A program made the translations under genes and the position numbers. 64,000 nucleotides of DNA, from the NCBI GenBank assembly GCA_019636625.1, contig JAHBXE010000002.1, positions 1 to 64,000 on the forward strand, written 5' to 3'. The notes beneath the pieces are model-generated. The model made no database searches, was not told the origin of the DNA, and worked only from the letters and a program-made list of their open reading frames with translations. This DNA comes from Phycisphaeraceae bacterium (GTDB lineage Bacteria > Planctomycetota > Phycisphaerae > Phycisphaerales > UBA1924). Shown here one piece after another: positions 37,385 to 45,802 of the stretch (the stretch's first letter is position 1; every line of letters begins with the position of its first letter).

Positions 37385-39670
37385 TCAGAATCCCTCGAAC
37401 ACACCAAGCACGCTGGAGTAGTCGTCCGTCCAGACCCGGCCCGTACTCTTCATCGGCAGCTCGTGCCATCCCCGCTGCGCCAGGAGGGGCGTGAGATCCG
37501 CCTTGTTCCTGGCCAGGACGATCCACGTCGAGCTCCAGTGCAGCGACTGTTTCGATTCCTCATCCGGCACGCTGTCGTCGCGGATCAATCCGGCCAGGGC
37601 GTGCGCCCCCGCCACGCCCGCGACGACACGCTCAAGATCGAGGTACCGGTTCGAGACGTGCAGGGCCAGCACGCCGCCGGGCCGCAGTTTCGAGAGGTAC
37701 ACCCCCAGCGCCTCCCGTGTCAGCAGGTGCACCGGGACGGCATCGGAACTGAACGCATCCAGCACGATCGCCCCGAAGGATGCGTCCGGCTCCTTTGCCA
37801 GCGACAGGCGTGCATCCCCGATCACGAACTCGCACACCGCTTTCGAGTCACCGATGAAGTGGAACAACCCGCCCTGCGTGGCCAGTTTTACGACGGCCGG
37901 GTCGATCTCGAAAAACCGCAGCGTCTGGCCCGGCCTTCCGTACGAGGCGATCGAACCGGTCCCGAGGCCGACCAGAGCAACTCGATCGAACAGTTCCGTG
38001 TGTCCCCAGGCCCGGAACACATCCCCGATCGGCCCGCGCCTGTGGTAGTACACCAGCGGCTCGCTCCGGAAGCGATCATCCACCCACCGCGCCCCGTGAA
38101 GCGTCGTCCCGTGCCGCAGCTCGATGATCCCGACGCCCTTTGGCGTGGCCGTGTAGTACGCCGCGTACACGCCGAAGAAGGTCCGCACCTGCGCTTCGTT
38201 GCGCCGAAGCTCGATCGTCGCATCCAGCAGCAGCACCGCCCCGAGCGCCGCCCCGAAACGTACCGGCGACCGCACGAGCATGTAGCACGCCGTCACAGGA
38301 ACCCCGACCAGCAGCACGTTCCGCCAGTACTCGCGGTACTCCTCCGAAGCGATCCCCCGGACCATCGGGGCCACCCAGTGCGCCACCCCCAGGAGTGCCG
38401 CGGGAATCGACGCGGCGGCAAGGCCCCGCGCCAGGCCCGCCCATCGCTCCCGCGCGGCCACCGGTGTGGCTGGATCCTTCGCCGGCCTGTCGGCCGATCC
38501 CGTACGCAACATGCACACCGCGGCGAGCGCGATCGGATACTCCGCCAGCCAGTCGAACAGCACCGGCGCTACCACCGCGTTGAACAGCCCGCCCAGCACG
38601 CCCCCGATGGCCAGGCACAGGTAGAAGTCGGTCAGATGCCCCGCCGGCGGCCTCATCGCCGCCAGCCGCCCGTGGCACATCGTCCCGCCAAAGAACAGCG
38701 CGGCGAGGTTCAGCACCACGATCAGCCAGATCGGGTCGTGCCGCGCCAGCAGGACGATCACCGCCAACGACACCGCCAGCACCGGCAGCGTCCGATCCGA
38801 CACGCGCAGCGGCACGCCCCACCGACGCGAGAAGGCGAGGATGAACGTCAAGAGGTACAGCGCCAACGGCACCACCCACAGCAGCGGCGCCGCGGCGATG
38901 TCCGTGGACAGGTATTGGGTCACCGCGATGAGCAGGCTCGACGGGGCCGCCGCGAGCGCCACCCACATCGCGCGTTGGCGCATGGTTGGCGGTGGGCCGG
39001 GTTCGACGCGTGCCACTTCTCTGGTTCGCCGAAGCGTGACCGCCGCGCAGGCCGCCGTCAGCCCGAGGAGCACCACGTATCCCGCCGACCACCAGGTCCG
39101 CTGCCCACTCAGGCTCAGTCGCGGTTCCACCAGCAAGGGATACGCGAGAAGGGCCAACATGCTCCCCGCGTTGCTCGCGGCGTACAGGAAGTACGGGTCC
39201 GGCGAGGTCCGATGCCCGAGACCCGCGAACCATCGCTGCATCAGCGTCGCGCACGTGGACAGCACGAAGAACGCCGGCCCGACGCACACCGCCAGCATCA
39301 GGAGCAGCCACACGACCGGGGAGGTGTGTCCTTCTCCCAAGGCCTTCCCCGTCGGCGCCTCGATCGGCGCCCAGCCCAGCACCCACAGCAGGCCCGGCAC
39401 GCTCGCCACCGCCAGATGCAGCACCACCTGCCTGCGCACGCCAAGGGCCCGCACCGAGGCGTGCGCGTACGCATAGCCCGCCAGCAGCAGCCCCTGAAAG
39501 AAGACCATGCACGTGTTCCACACCGCCGGGCTCCCGCCCAGCAGCGGCAGCACGTGCTTGGCCATCATCGGCTGCACAAGGAACAGCAGCGCCGCTCCCG
39601 TGAAGATCGTGATTGCGAACAACCCCAGCACGGGCCACACGATACCACCCGCCCCTACAGTCCGCCCCAT
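37385..39670 (-). CDS. Polytopic membrane protein fused to a spermidine-synthase-like domain
   Basis: About 761 residues. The first ~470 hold around a dozen hydrophobic helices (VLGLFAITIFTGAALLFLVQPMMAKHVLPLLGG is the family's first block). The C-terminal ~270 form a Rossmann methyltransferase-like domain related to spermidine synthase (VALVGLGTGSIASYG, FFEIDPAVVKLA, IGDARLSLA, VLDAFSSDAVPVHLLTREAL). Such fusions are widespread but without proven function; true polyamine synthesis is doubtful. ATG 39670 is proposed because it opens the first membrane segment; in-frame starts further upstream would run deeper into the divergent HAD gene. Confidence 0.82.
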   Translation of the reverse strand: MGRTVGAGGIVWPVLGLFAITIFTGAALLFLVQPMMAKHVLPLLGGSPAVWNTCMVFFQGLLLAGYAYAHASVRALGVRRQVVLHLAVASVPGLLWVLGWAPIEAPTGKALGEGHTSPVVWLLLMLAVCVGPAFFVLSTCATLMQRWFAGLGHRTSPDPYFLYAASNAGSMLALLAYPLLVEPRLSLSGQRTWWSAGYVVLLGLTAACAAVTLRRTREVARVEPGPPPTMRQRAMWVALAAAPSSLLIAVTQYLSTDIAAAPLLWVVPLALYLLTFILAFSRRWGVPLRVSDRTLPVLAVSLAVIVLLARHDPIWLIVVLNLAALFFGGTMCHGRLAAMRPPAGHLTDFYLCLAIGGVLGGLFNAVVAPVLFDWLAEYPIALAAVCMLRTGSADRPAKDPATPVAARERWAGLARGLAAASIPAALLGVAHWVAPMVRGIASEEYREYWRNVLLVGVPVTACYMLVRSPVRFGAALGAVLLLDATIELRRNEAQVRTFFGVYAAYYTATPKGVGIIELRHGTTLHGARWVDDRFRSEPLVYYHRRGPIGDVFRAWGHTELFDRVALVGLGTGSIASYGRPGQTLRFFEIDPAVVKLATQGGLFHFIGDSKAVCEFVIGDARLSLAKEPDASFGAIVLDAFSSDAVPVHLLTREALGVYLSKLRPGGVLALHVSNRYLDLERVVAGVAGAHALAGLIRDDSVPDEESKQSLHWSSTWIVLARNKADLTPLLAQRGWHELPMKSTGRVWTDDYSSVLGVFEGF

Positions 39671-40445
39671 GCCGGCCGGCCACTTCAGCCCCCTCCGCCG
39701 TTTCGACGCCGTCATTTGCGACATCGACGGCTGCCTTGCCCCCGAGTCCTCCGCCCCGTTCAATGCTCAGGCGTTGATCCGGGTGGCGGAGCACAACCAC
39801 GCCGCGCAGACCCGGCTCGACCGGCCCATCGTCACCGTCTGCTCCGGTCGCCCCGAACCCTTCGTGGAGGCGATGTGCCGCCTCATCGCCAACCGGACCC
39901 TCCCCGCCATCGCGGAGAACGGCGTCTGGCTCTACCACCCGTCCACCAATGCCTACGACCGCGACCCCTCCATCACGCCCGAGCACCTGCGGACCGTCCG
40001 CGACGCCGCGGCGTGGGTCGAGGCCGACCTTGGCCCCACCGGTGTCGTCATGCAGCCGGGCAAGTCCTGCTCGATCTCGCTGTACCACGACAACACGGAG
40101 TACCTGCGCCGCCTCGAGCCTGTCGTCCGCGCTCGGGCGGAGCGGGAGTCCTGGCCCCTGCGCATCTCGATGACTTGGCTCTACATCAACTGCGATCTGG
40201 CCCATATCAGCAAGGGCACAGCGCTGGAACGCTGGATCGCCGCGACGGGCATCCCGTCCGATCGCCTGGCCGGTATTGGCGACACGCCAAGCGACCTGCC
40301 GATCGCGGACCGCGTCGCGTTCTTCGCCTGCCCGGGCAACGCGATGCCGGCGATCAGGTCCCGGGCAAACACCATCGCCCGATCGGACGAGGCCGAGGGG
40401 GTCGTGGAGATTCTTCAGGAGATGGTCGGGAGCCAGGGACGCTGA
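39669..40445 (+). CDS. HAD-superfamily phosphatase (type IIB-like)
   Basis: A 258-residue hydrolase. The catalytic DxD motif is D18-I-D20-G (AVICDIDGCLAP); motif II region TVCSGRPEP; the acidic motif is GIGDTPSDLPIAD near the C-terminus. The inserted cap between them and the overall length suit the Cof / sucrose-phosphate-phosphatase / mannosyl-phosphoglycerate-phosphatase group; substrate unknown. The ATG at 39669 overlaps the opposite-strand ATG of the membrane protein in the sequence CATG. Confidence 0.83.
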   Translation: MPAGHFSPLRRFDAVICDIDGCLAPESSAPFNAQALIRVAEHNHAAQTRLDRPIVTVCSGRPEPFVEAMCRLIANRTLPAIAENGVWLYHPSTNAYDRDPSITPEHLRTVRDAAAWVEADLGPTGVVMQPGKSCSISLYHDNTEYLRRLEPVVRARAERESWPLRISMTWLYINCDLAHISKGTALERWIAATGIPSDRLAGIGDTPSDLPIADRVAFFACPGNAMPAIRSRANTIARSDEAEGVVEILQEMVGSQGR

Positions 40446-40474
40446 TACCAGCGAGCCCGTCGGTTACGCTCCAA

Positions 40475-40557
40475 AGGCCGGGGTGGGATTCGAACCCACG
40501 AAGTCTTGCGACAACGGATTTGCAATCCGCTCCATTTGTCCACTCTGGCACCCGGCC
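40475..40557 (-). tRNA. tRNA-Cys (GCA) with an extended variable arm
   Basis: Read on the minus strand: acceptor GGCCGGG / CCCGGCC, anticodon arm GCGGA-TTGCAAA-TCCGT with anticodon GCA, and T-arm GTGGG-TTCGAAT-CCCAC. The discriminator is U, the Cys identity base. The variable region is 14 bases (TGTCGCAAGACTTC) and can form a 3-bp hairpin GTC-GCAA-GAC, longer than the 4-5 bases usual for this tRNA. CCA is not encoded. Confidence 0.93.
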
Positions 40558-40616
40558 GAGGGGTGCAAGTGTAGCGCGTTCCGAATACCATCAACCGACC
40601 CCACAGGAGCCGCGGC

Positions 40617-41504
40617 GTGGCACGGATGCTCTTGCTCGTTACCTGCCTTTCCCTTTCGTCCATTGCCGTCGGACAGGACCATCCCCCGCCGGATCCCCGC
40701 CCGACCCCCCAGCCCATCTCGCCCCTCGCTCCCGTGCCGACCGTTCGTGAGGAGGCTATCCCGGGGCTTGAAGATGCTGACTTCCGCCTGACGCCCGCTC
40801 CCCTCCGGCGCGAGGGCTCGTTCATCATCCGCCAGCGGGCTAGCCTCGCCAGGCTTCCCGGCGGCGAGCGGGTGGCGGTCTTTCACCGCGATGCCGCCGG
40901 ACGCGCCGAGCGGCCCATGGTCCTCCTCCCCTGCCTCACGCTCCAGACGATGGAGCAACTCGCCGCGGATGCGGGTGGGGATACGGCCTTCCTGATCACC
41001 GGTCAGGTGTACGTCTACCGCGGCGTGAACTACCTGCTTCCGACCGCGGCGCCGCTGGCGCAGGGGGCCCCGCCGTCGGAGCCCGCGCCGAACACGCCGG
41101 CTTCGCCGTCGGCCGATCCATCCGTTGAAGAACTGATCCGCGCACTCGAGGCCAACCGGGATCGGCCGAGGACTCTGGGCGCTGCCCCGAAGGCGACTGG
41201 CCCCGCGGACCTGATTCCCGAGGGATCCATGATCTCGCTGAAGCGTGGGCGACTCGTGCGTGCGGCGTCGGGCGACTGGACGTTTACCTTTGACAACAAC
41301 ACCACCGGCGAGAGCGCTGCGGACCGTGCGCTGATGGTCAGCCCCTGCCTCAACCTGCAACGCCTTGAGACGTGGGCCTCTCGGCTCGGCGATGGCGCCT
41401 CCATCCTGCTCTCCGGACGGGTGTACCAGTACCAGGGCCGGAACCACATCATCCCGACCCTCTTCCAGGTGGCGGTGCCGGGCGAGCTCTCGCCGCGGCA
41501 GTGA
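40617..41504 (+). CDS. Secreted protein with an internal duplication
   Basis: A 295-residue exported protein of unknown function. GTG 40617 is favoured because AGGAG lies 7 bases upstream; it opens a signal peptide (ARMLLLVTCLSLSSIAVGQ). Two copies of a ~80-residue domain: residues about 66-143 (REGSFIIRQRASLARLP ... LTLQTMEQL ... LITGQVYVYRGVNYLLPT) and about 204-286 (PEGSMISLKRGRLVRA ... LNLQRLETW ... LLSGRVYQYQGRNHIIPT). A Pro/Ala/Ser-rich linker joins them. Beta-rich and without catalytic signature. Confidence 0.8.
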   Translation: MARMLLLVTCLSLSSIAVGQDHPPPDPRPTPQPISPLAPVPTVREEAIPGLEDADFRLTPAPLRREGSFIIRQRASLARLPGGERVAVFHRDAAGRAERPMVLLPCLTLQTMEQLAADAGGDTAFLITGQVYVYRGVNYLLPTAAPLAQGAPPSEPAPNTPASPSADPSVEELIRALEANRDRPRTLGAAPKATGPADLIPEGSMISLKRGRLVRAASGDWTFTFDNNTTGESAADRALMVSPCLNLQRLETWASRLGDGASILLSGRVYQYQGRNHIIPTLFQVAVPGELSPRQ

Positions 41505-41533
41505 GGGCGGCCGCTTCGATGCAGAATGACAAC

Positions 41534-41553
41534 CGCCCGGCGCGGGCCGGGCG
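41534..41553. terminator. Bidirectional hairpin between convergent genes
   Basis: 8-bp stem CGCCCGGC / GCCGGGCG with a GCGG loop, placed between the stops at 41504 and 41583. No clear T run, so termination efficiency is uncertain. Confidence 0.55.
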
Positions 41554-41582
41554 ATGTCGTGAACGCGGGCGATTGAACCGGC

Positions 41583-42533
41583 TTACGAGCAGCCGGCGGC
41601 GTACTTGTTGAGGAAGCACTGGAAGTCGTTGGCGGTGAGCAGCGGGTTGCCCGTGCTGCCGTCGCAGTTGGCGTACGTGTCGTTCGCGGCGTACTTGTTG
41701 AGGAAGCACTGGAAGTCGTTGGCGGTGAGCAGCGGGGTGCCCGTGGAGCCGTCGCAGTTGGCGTAGCAGGCGGGCGCGCCGGGCGCGACGAAGGCCGCGG
41801 CGGAGAAGGTGCCGCTTCCGATGAAGGGGGACGGCAGCGTGCCGATCTGGTTGCCCGTCGCCACGTCGTAGACGTAGAAGAAGGCCTGCACGGTGTTCGG
41901 GCCATCGGTGACGTAGTAGGCCTTGCCGTCGTGCACAGCGAGGCCGTCGATGTCCGTCTCGGTGCCGGGGTAGCCGGCGATGAAGCTTGTGCTCTGGCCG
42001 GGGACGTTGATCTCGTACAGGCCGCGGACCTCGCCGGCCGGGGCGCTGTCCGACAGGCCGTAGAGCTTCTGGTTCGTGACGTCAACATCGAGCCCGCCGA
42101 AGTCGTACGCGGTGTTGTACACGTACAGTTGGGTGGCGACGAGGGTCACGGGGTCGATCTCGTACACGGCCTCCGTCGCGATGTTCCGCGTGCCCAGCAG
42201 CTTGCCGTTGCGGAAGGCAAGCGCGACGAAGTTGACCGAGGTGCCGTTGAAGGTCATGGGTCCCAGCGTGGTGGGCACGAGGGGGTTGCCGTACGGGGAC
42301 GAGTACAGGGTGCCGCCGTTGTTCCAGTACAACGTGTTGGTGGCGGGGTCGTACGCCATGCCCCAGGGCTTGGCCTCGTTGGTCGAGGAGGTGTAGAGGA
42401 TCGTGTTGACCCCCGTGGTGACGTCGATGTGGTAAATCGACGCCGAGCCGGACTGGTCGTTGCCGACGATGAGCTGGGCCTGGGCGGTGGTGGCCGCGAG
42501 ACCCGCGGCGAGCGCGAGAAGACGTACTTTCAT
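41583..42533 (-). CDS. Secreted beta-propeller-like protein with paired dockerin-like C-terminus
   Basis: A 316-residue exported protein. ATG 42533 follows AGGAAGG and opens a signal peptide (MKVRLLALAAGLAATTAQA). The body has short repeats typical of a propeller (YHIDVTTGVNTILYTSS, YEIDPVTLVATQLYVY, YVYDVATGNQIGTLPS). The end carries two copies of a Cys-containing motif: CYANCDGSTGTPLLTANDF, QCFLNKYA, then YANCDGSTGNPLLTANDF, QCFLNKYAAGC. The same doublet ends two other proteins here. The motif resembles calcium-binding dockerin loops; an export or anchoring tag is inferred. Confidence 0.85.
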   Translation of the reverse strand: MKVRLLALAAGLAATTAQAQLIVGNDQSGSASIYHIDVTTGVNTILYTSSTNEAKPWGMAYDPATNTLYWNNGGTLYSSPYGNPLVPTTLGPMTFNGTSVNFVALAFRNGKLLGTRNIATEAVYEIDPVTLVATQLYVYNTAYDFGGLDVDVTNQKLYGLSDSAPAGEVRGLYEINVPGQSTSFIAGYPGTETDIDGLAVHDGKAYYVTDGPNTVQAFFYVYDVATGNQIGTLPSPFIGSGTFSAAAFVAPGAPACYANCDGSTGTPLLTANDFQCFLNKYAANDTYANCDGSTGNPLLTANDFQCFLNKYAAGCS

Positions 42534-42618
42534 GAATGGTCCTTCCTCTGTGGTGTGAGCGGTGCAGAACGAACGGACCGAATTTACCAGCCCCCTCCGA
42601 TGAATCAACCGAATTCTT

Positions 42619-42649
42619 CCCTGACGGGGCCGGTTTTCGGGCGTCAGGG
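42619..42649 (-). terminator. Hairpin overlapping the end of the SdiA-regulated-like gene
   Basis: 8-bp perfect stem CCCTGACG (42619-42626) / CGTCAGGG (42642-42649) with a 15-base loop, overlapping the stop codon at 42644-42646. There is no T run on the minus strand, so it is only a candidate terminator or mRNA-stability hairpin. Confidence 0.4.
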
Positions 42650-43654
42650 GCAGCCCGCCGCGAACTTGTTCAGGAAGCACTGGAAGTCATTGGCGGTGAG
42701 CAGAGGCACGCCGGTGCTCTGGTCGCAGTTGGCGTAGGTGTCGCTGGAAGCGAACTTGTTCAGGAAACACTGAAAGTCGTTGGAGGTGAGGGCGGGGTTG
42801 CCGGTGCTGCCGTCGCAGTTGGGGTAGCAGGCCGGGGGTTTGAAGATGAAGAGTTTGGGGGACTCATCGCAGATGTAGATCGTCCCGGTCGGGTCGATCG
42901 TGACGCCCTCGGCGGTGGTGGACAGGCCGGAGAGGTTCATCTGACCGAGGACAGCGCCGGTTCGTGAAACCTTGAGCAGCCGGGAGGAGGCCTGGCTGAT
43001 GAGCAGCAGGTTGTTCTGGTCGGGCGTGCCGACGAGGGAAGGAACCGTCGAGAGCACGGAAATGTCGGCGATGTCGGCCACGCCGAGCCCGGACGGGTTG
43101 AAGAGATCAACGATCGAGGCGGTGCCCGCGGGCCAGTCGATCACCGTGCGCATCACGCGCATGGGGTTCTTCTCCTTGACGGCGAAGAGGTAGCCCGTGA
43201 GCGGTTCGTAGGACAGGCCCTCGATGCCGTCGTTGCCCGCGAACTCGCCGAGGGAGGCATTCTGCAGCGAGGACCGGACCAGGACGCCGTTGGCGATGTA
43301 GGTGAACCTGTACACCTGCTGCAGGCGTTCCTCGGCGATGGCGAACTGGCCGTTGCCGAGGTACGTGATGGCCTCGGTATCCTCGAAGCCGGACATGTAC
43401 ATCTGGCTGATCAGCGAGCCGGAGAGGGAGAGCTCGAAGATGCCGGCGGTGGTATCGGGGACGAGGTAGAGCCGGTTGGTGTCCCAGTTGTAGGTGATCG
43501 AGGATGCCTCGGTCATGGCCGCGGGAAGGTTGATGGTCTGGTGGAGGGTGTAGGTGGAGAGGTTGACGGAGGAAATCTGCCCGTGCGCCGCGGCGGCAAA
43601 GACGAGGACCGTGGGCCAGAGGACGAAACGTCGCGAACTGGAGACATAGGCCAT
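42644..43654 (-). CDS. Secreted SdiA-regulated-like propeller protein with paired dockerin-like C-terminus
   Basis: A 336-residue exported protein. ATG 43654 opens a signal peptide (FVLWPTVLVFAAAAHGQ). The body resembles the SdiA-regulated/YjiK-like family (EASSITYNWDTNRLYLVPDT, DTEAITYLGNGQFAIAEERLQQVY, GIEGLSYEPLTGYLFAVKEK, TTAEGVTIDPTGTIYICDES), a beta-propeller group of unknown activity. The C-terminus has two dockerin-like motifs (CYPNCDGSTGNPALTSNDF..., YANCDQSTGVPLLTANDF...) and ends QCFLNKFAAGCP. Lies 110 bases upstream of another tagged gene on the same strand. Confidence 0.87.
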   Translation of the reverse strand: MAYVSSSRRFVLWPTVLVFAAAAHGQISSVNLSTYTLHQTINLPAAMTEASSITYNWDTNRLYLVPDTTAGIFELSLSGSLISQMYMSGFEDTEAITYLGNGQFAIAEERLQQVYRFTYIANGVLVRSSLQNASLGEFAGNDGIEGLSYEPLTGYLFAVKEKNPMRVMRTVIDWPAGTASIVDLFNPSGLGVADIADISVLSTVPSLVGTPDQNNLLLISQASSRLLKVSRTGAVLGQMNLSGLSTTAEGVTIDPTGTIYICDESPKLFIFKPPACYPNCDGSTGNPALTSNDFQCFLNKFASSDTYANCDQSTGVPLLTANDFQCFLNKFAAGCP

Positions 43655-43772
43655 GGGGCGATGGTACAGGAAGGGGGGGGTGGAGGCGAGGTCAGATCGC
43701 CGAAATGGCCGGAAAATGAGGGTGCTACTGGGCGTTTGCGGACCTCGGGCAGGGTTGTGGTAGGATGGCGGC

Positions 43773-44570
43773 ATGGTTCGGCGCGGCGGCAAGGCGGCGT
43801 TCACGCTGATCGAGTTGCTCGTGGTGATCGCGGTCATCGCGCTGCTGATCGGGCTGTTGCTGCCGGCGCTCGCGAAGGCACGGGAGGCGGCGCGGGGGGC
43901 GGTGTGCCTGTCGAACCAGCGGCAGATCGGCGCGGCGGTGATGATGTACGCGCACGAGCGGAAGGAGTACATCCCTCGGGAAAGCGGGGCGAGCGAGCAG
44001 TGGCCGGGGCACCCGACGCAGCCGCGGAACCCGCAGTGGCCGCAGGTGCTGCGGCCGTACCTGGACGACCAGGCGGAGGCGAAGGACCAGATCATCTTGC
44101 CGGGGAACTTTCGCGAGCACTTTTCGATGGCCCCGTACTACAAGGATCCGAGCCGCCCGAGGGATCGGCACGAGATCCATTACGTGGTGAACGGGTTCTC
44201 GTTCCGAGCGCCCGGGCAGTTGAACGCGATCGCGAAGAAGGCAACGCCGCTGTACCGGTTTCCCAGGCCGGCCGAGTGCGTGTGGATGTCGTGCTTTGCC
44301 GAGGATGCGGCGGGCGTGCACGCGAACCAGTGGTACCAGGCGGGGCAGACGAACACGCAACTCGCGCAGCACTACGACCTGCACGAGCCAACGAACCTGA
44401 CGGGGGGTGTGAACCACCCGATTCTGGGTCAGCGGATCGCGCCCAAGCGGCACGGGAACGGGGCGAACGCGTGCTTCCTGGATGGTCACGCGAAACTGGA
44501 GCGGGCGGAAACGCTGGTGACGCTCAAGCGGTGGGAGGATGGGGACTACAGGCCCAATGGGGTGCCGTGA
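43773..44570 (+). CDS. Prepilin-like protein with H-X9-DG C-terminus
   Basis: A 265-residue protein of the large planctomycete family that joins a prepilin-type N-terminus to an H-X9-DG end. N-terminal [19 protein letters not shown] has Glu at mature +5, but the residue before the cleavage point is Ala, not Gly. The C-terminal motif is [20 protein letters not shown] lies 7 bases before ATG 43773. It is a probable substrate of the same prepilin peptidase as the T2SS pseudopilins; function unknown. Confidence 0.88.
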   Translation: MVRRGGKAAFTLIELLVVIAVIALLIGLLLPALAKAREAARGAVCLSNQRQIGAAVMMYAHERKEYIPRESGASEQWPGHPTQPRNPQWPQVLRPYLDDQAEAKDQIILPGNFREHFSMAPYYKDPSRPRDRHEIHYVVNGFSFRAPGQLNAIAKKATPLYRFPRPAECVWMSCFAEDAAGVHANQWYQAGQTNTQLAQHYDLHEPTNLTGGVNHPILGQRIAPKRHGNGANACFLDGHAKLERAETLVTLKRWEDGDYRPNGVP

Positions 44571-44580
44571 GGAGGTGGGG

Positions 44581-44728
44581 TTTCAAGGTGCGCAAGGGAA
44601 GGGGGAAGAGGGTTTGCGCACCTTGAAAGGGTTGGAATCGGCGTTCTTGATGGTGATAAGTGGGTTCTTTGGTCAAGGTGCGCAGGCGGCAGTGGTCAAG
44701 GTGCGCAAGGGGTTGAGCATCTTGAAAG
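44581..44728. repeat. Inverted and direct repeats of CAAGGTGCGCA after the pseudopilin-like gene
   Basis: A perfect 15-bp inverted repeat: TTTCAAGGTGCGCAA (44581-44595) and its complement (44614-44628), spacer 18. Two more copies of TCAAGGTGCGCA follow at 44673-44684 and 44696-44707, and a partial inverse (CTTGAAA) near 44721. The first pair could terminate the upstream gene. The remaining stretch to 44960 holds no supported gene; a weaker inverted repeat ATGACCAC / GTGGTCAT lies at 44853-44885. Confidence 0.85.
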
Positions 44729-44960
44729 GTGGTAGAAGGGTGTGATCGTGGGGGAGGGCGCTTGGCTGGCTAGGAATGAAGTGTCCCCGCTTCAGGACGG
44801 CGGGCCGTCATGGGCCTGCCCGGCCGATTGGGATGTAAGGGGGGATGGAGGTATGACCACATTTGTGCTGACAAGTGGTGGTCATGTGCGGCACAAAGCG
44901 AGTACGCGGAGGTCGTGAGAGAAGCGCGGAGGCGCGGCGAGGGACTGGGTCAGGTCGAAT

Positions 44961-45521
44961 CTATCGACCTGTCTTGATGAGGTGACTCATCTTGAGTCCG
45001 GCGGGCGGTTGGCCGTCCGCGATGGAGCTGAACCCGCACGTGATGGCACACTGTGGGATGTTGAGAAGCTTGACGAGGTCGCGGTGGCGTTCATGCTCCA
45101 GCACATACTTGCTGCTGTCAAGAACTCTCTGCACTGACTTGGCACCGGTCGAGCCGAGCGCTCGGCAGAGGACCTTGGCATCGCCGCCACGGTCGGCTTC
45201 AGGATCGGCTTCGGGGTCGAAGTAATCGGGGCACGAGCAGTAGCCGTCGAGCAGCTTGCCCCTTTCGTAGAGCCAGTAGCCGAGAATGTCGTCATCGTGA
45301 ATCATCACGGCGAACACAGCGCACGCGAGCTTCTTTGAGAAGCGGTTTGAGAGCCGATCGATTTCGTCCACATCCTGTTCATCGCAGACGCGGTCGTAGA
45401 TGACGGTGAAGCCGTTGATTGGGGGAGTGATGTAGGCGGATCGTTTCAGAGACTTGAGAGTGCGAGTGACCACGTTGGTTTCTGCGGTTGCGAGGGTGAA
45501 GTTGGTGTAGAAGTAGCCCAT
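44961..45521 (-). CDS. Hypothetical protein, 186 residues
   Basis: No family recognised. From ATG 45521 it reads MGYFYTNFTLATAETNVVTRTLKSL and so on: a cytoplasmic-looking mixed alpha/beta protein without signal peptide. It has an acidic central segment (CDEQDVDEIDRL; SCPDYFDPEADPEADRGG) and seven Cys. Base composition is plainer (less GC at third positions) than the surrounding genes, which fits an accessory gene. No strong ribosome-binding site is seen. Confidence 0.65.
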   Translation of the reverse strand: MGYFYTNFTLATAETNVVTRTLKSLKRSAYITPPINGFTVIYDRVCDEQDVDEIDRLSNRFSKKLACAVFAVMIHDDDILGYWLYERGKLLDGYCSCPDYFDPEADPEADRGGDAKVLCRALGSTGAKSVQRVLDSSKYVLEHERHRDLVKLLNIPQCAITCGFSSIADGQPPAGLKMSHLIKTGR

Positions 45522-45625
45522 GGACGGAAGGATAACTCGGGGGTGTAGGGCATCGCGACGAAGGACACTCGCAAAGCGGCCCCTCCGCATGTCTGAGGCG
45601 GGGCCGCACGCTTGGTCACGGGTGA

Positions 45626-45802
45626 TTACTTGGACGGGGGAGCGTTGGTCCTGCCGCCTCCGGAGTTGTTGCCGGTGGTGCTTGGCCAGCCGCCGGGACC
45701 CTTGCCGCCGCCGCCGCCCTTGCCGCCGCCTCCTCCGCCTCCGCTCTTGCCGCCTCCGCCGCCCTTACCGCCGCCACCGCCGCCACCACTTCCCTTACCC
45801 AT
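45626..45802 (-). CDS. Small Gly/Lys-rich protein
   Basis: A 58-residue low-complexity protein made of Gly runs broken by Lys/Ser (residues 1-38), ending GGWPSTTGNNSGGGRTNAPPSK. AAAGG lies 6 bases before ATG 45802, which supports translation. It could equally be low-complexity DNA. If real, it is a disordered, basic, nucleic-acid-binding-like peptide. Confidence 0.45.
   Translation of the reverse strand: MGKGSGGGGGGGKGGGGGKSGGGGGGGKGGGGGKGPGGWPSTTGNNSGGGRTNAPPSK

Noticed and set aside
37463-40750. 1095-codon plus-strand open frame
   Set aside because: Runs opposite the membrane/spermidine-synthase-like gene and then out of frame through the HAD gene; low-complexity Arg/His/Pro translation.
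44539-44745. 68-codon plus-strand open frame after the pseudopilin-like gene
   Set aside because: Made largely of the CAAGGTGCGCA repeat sequence; no ribosome-binding site or similarity.
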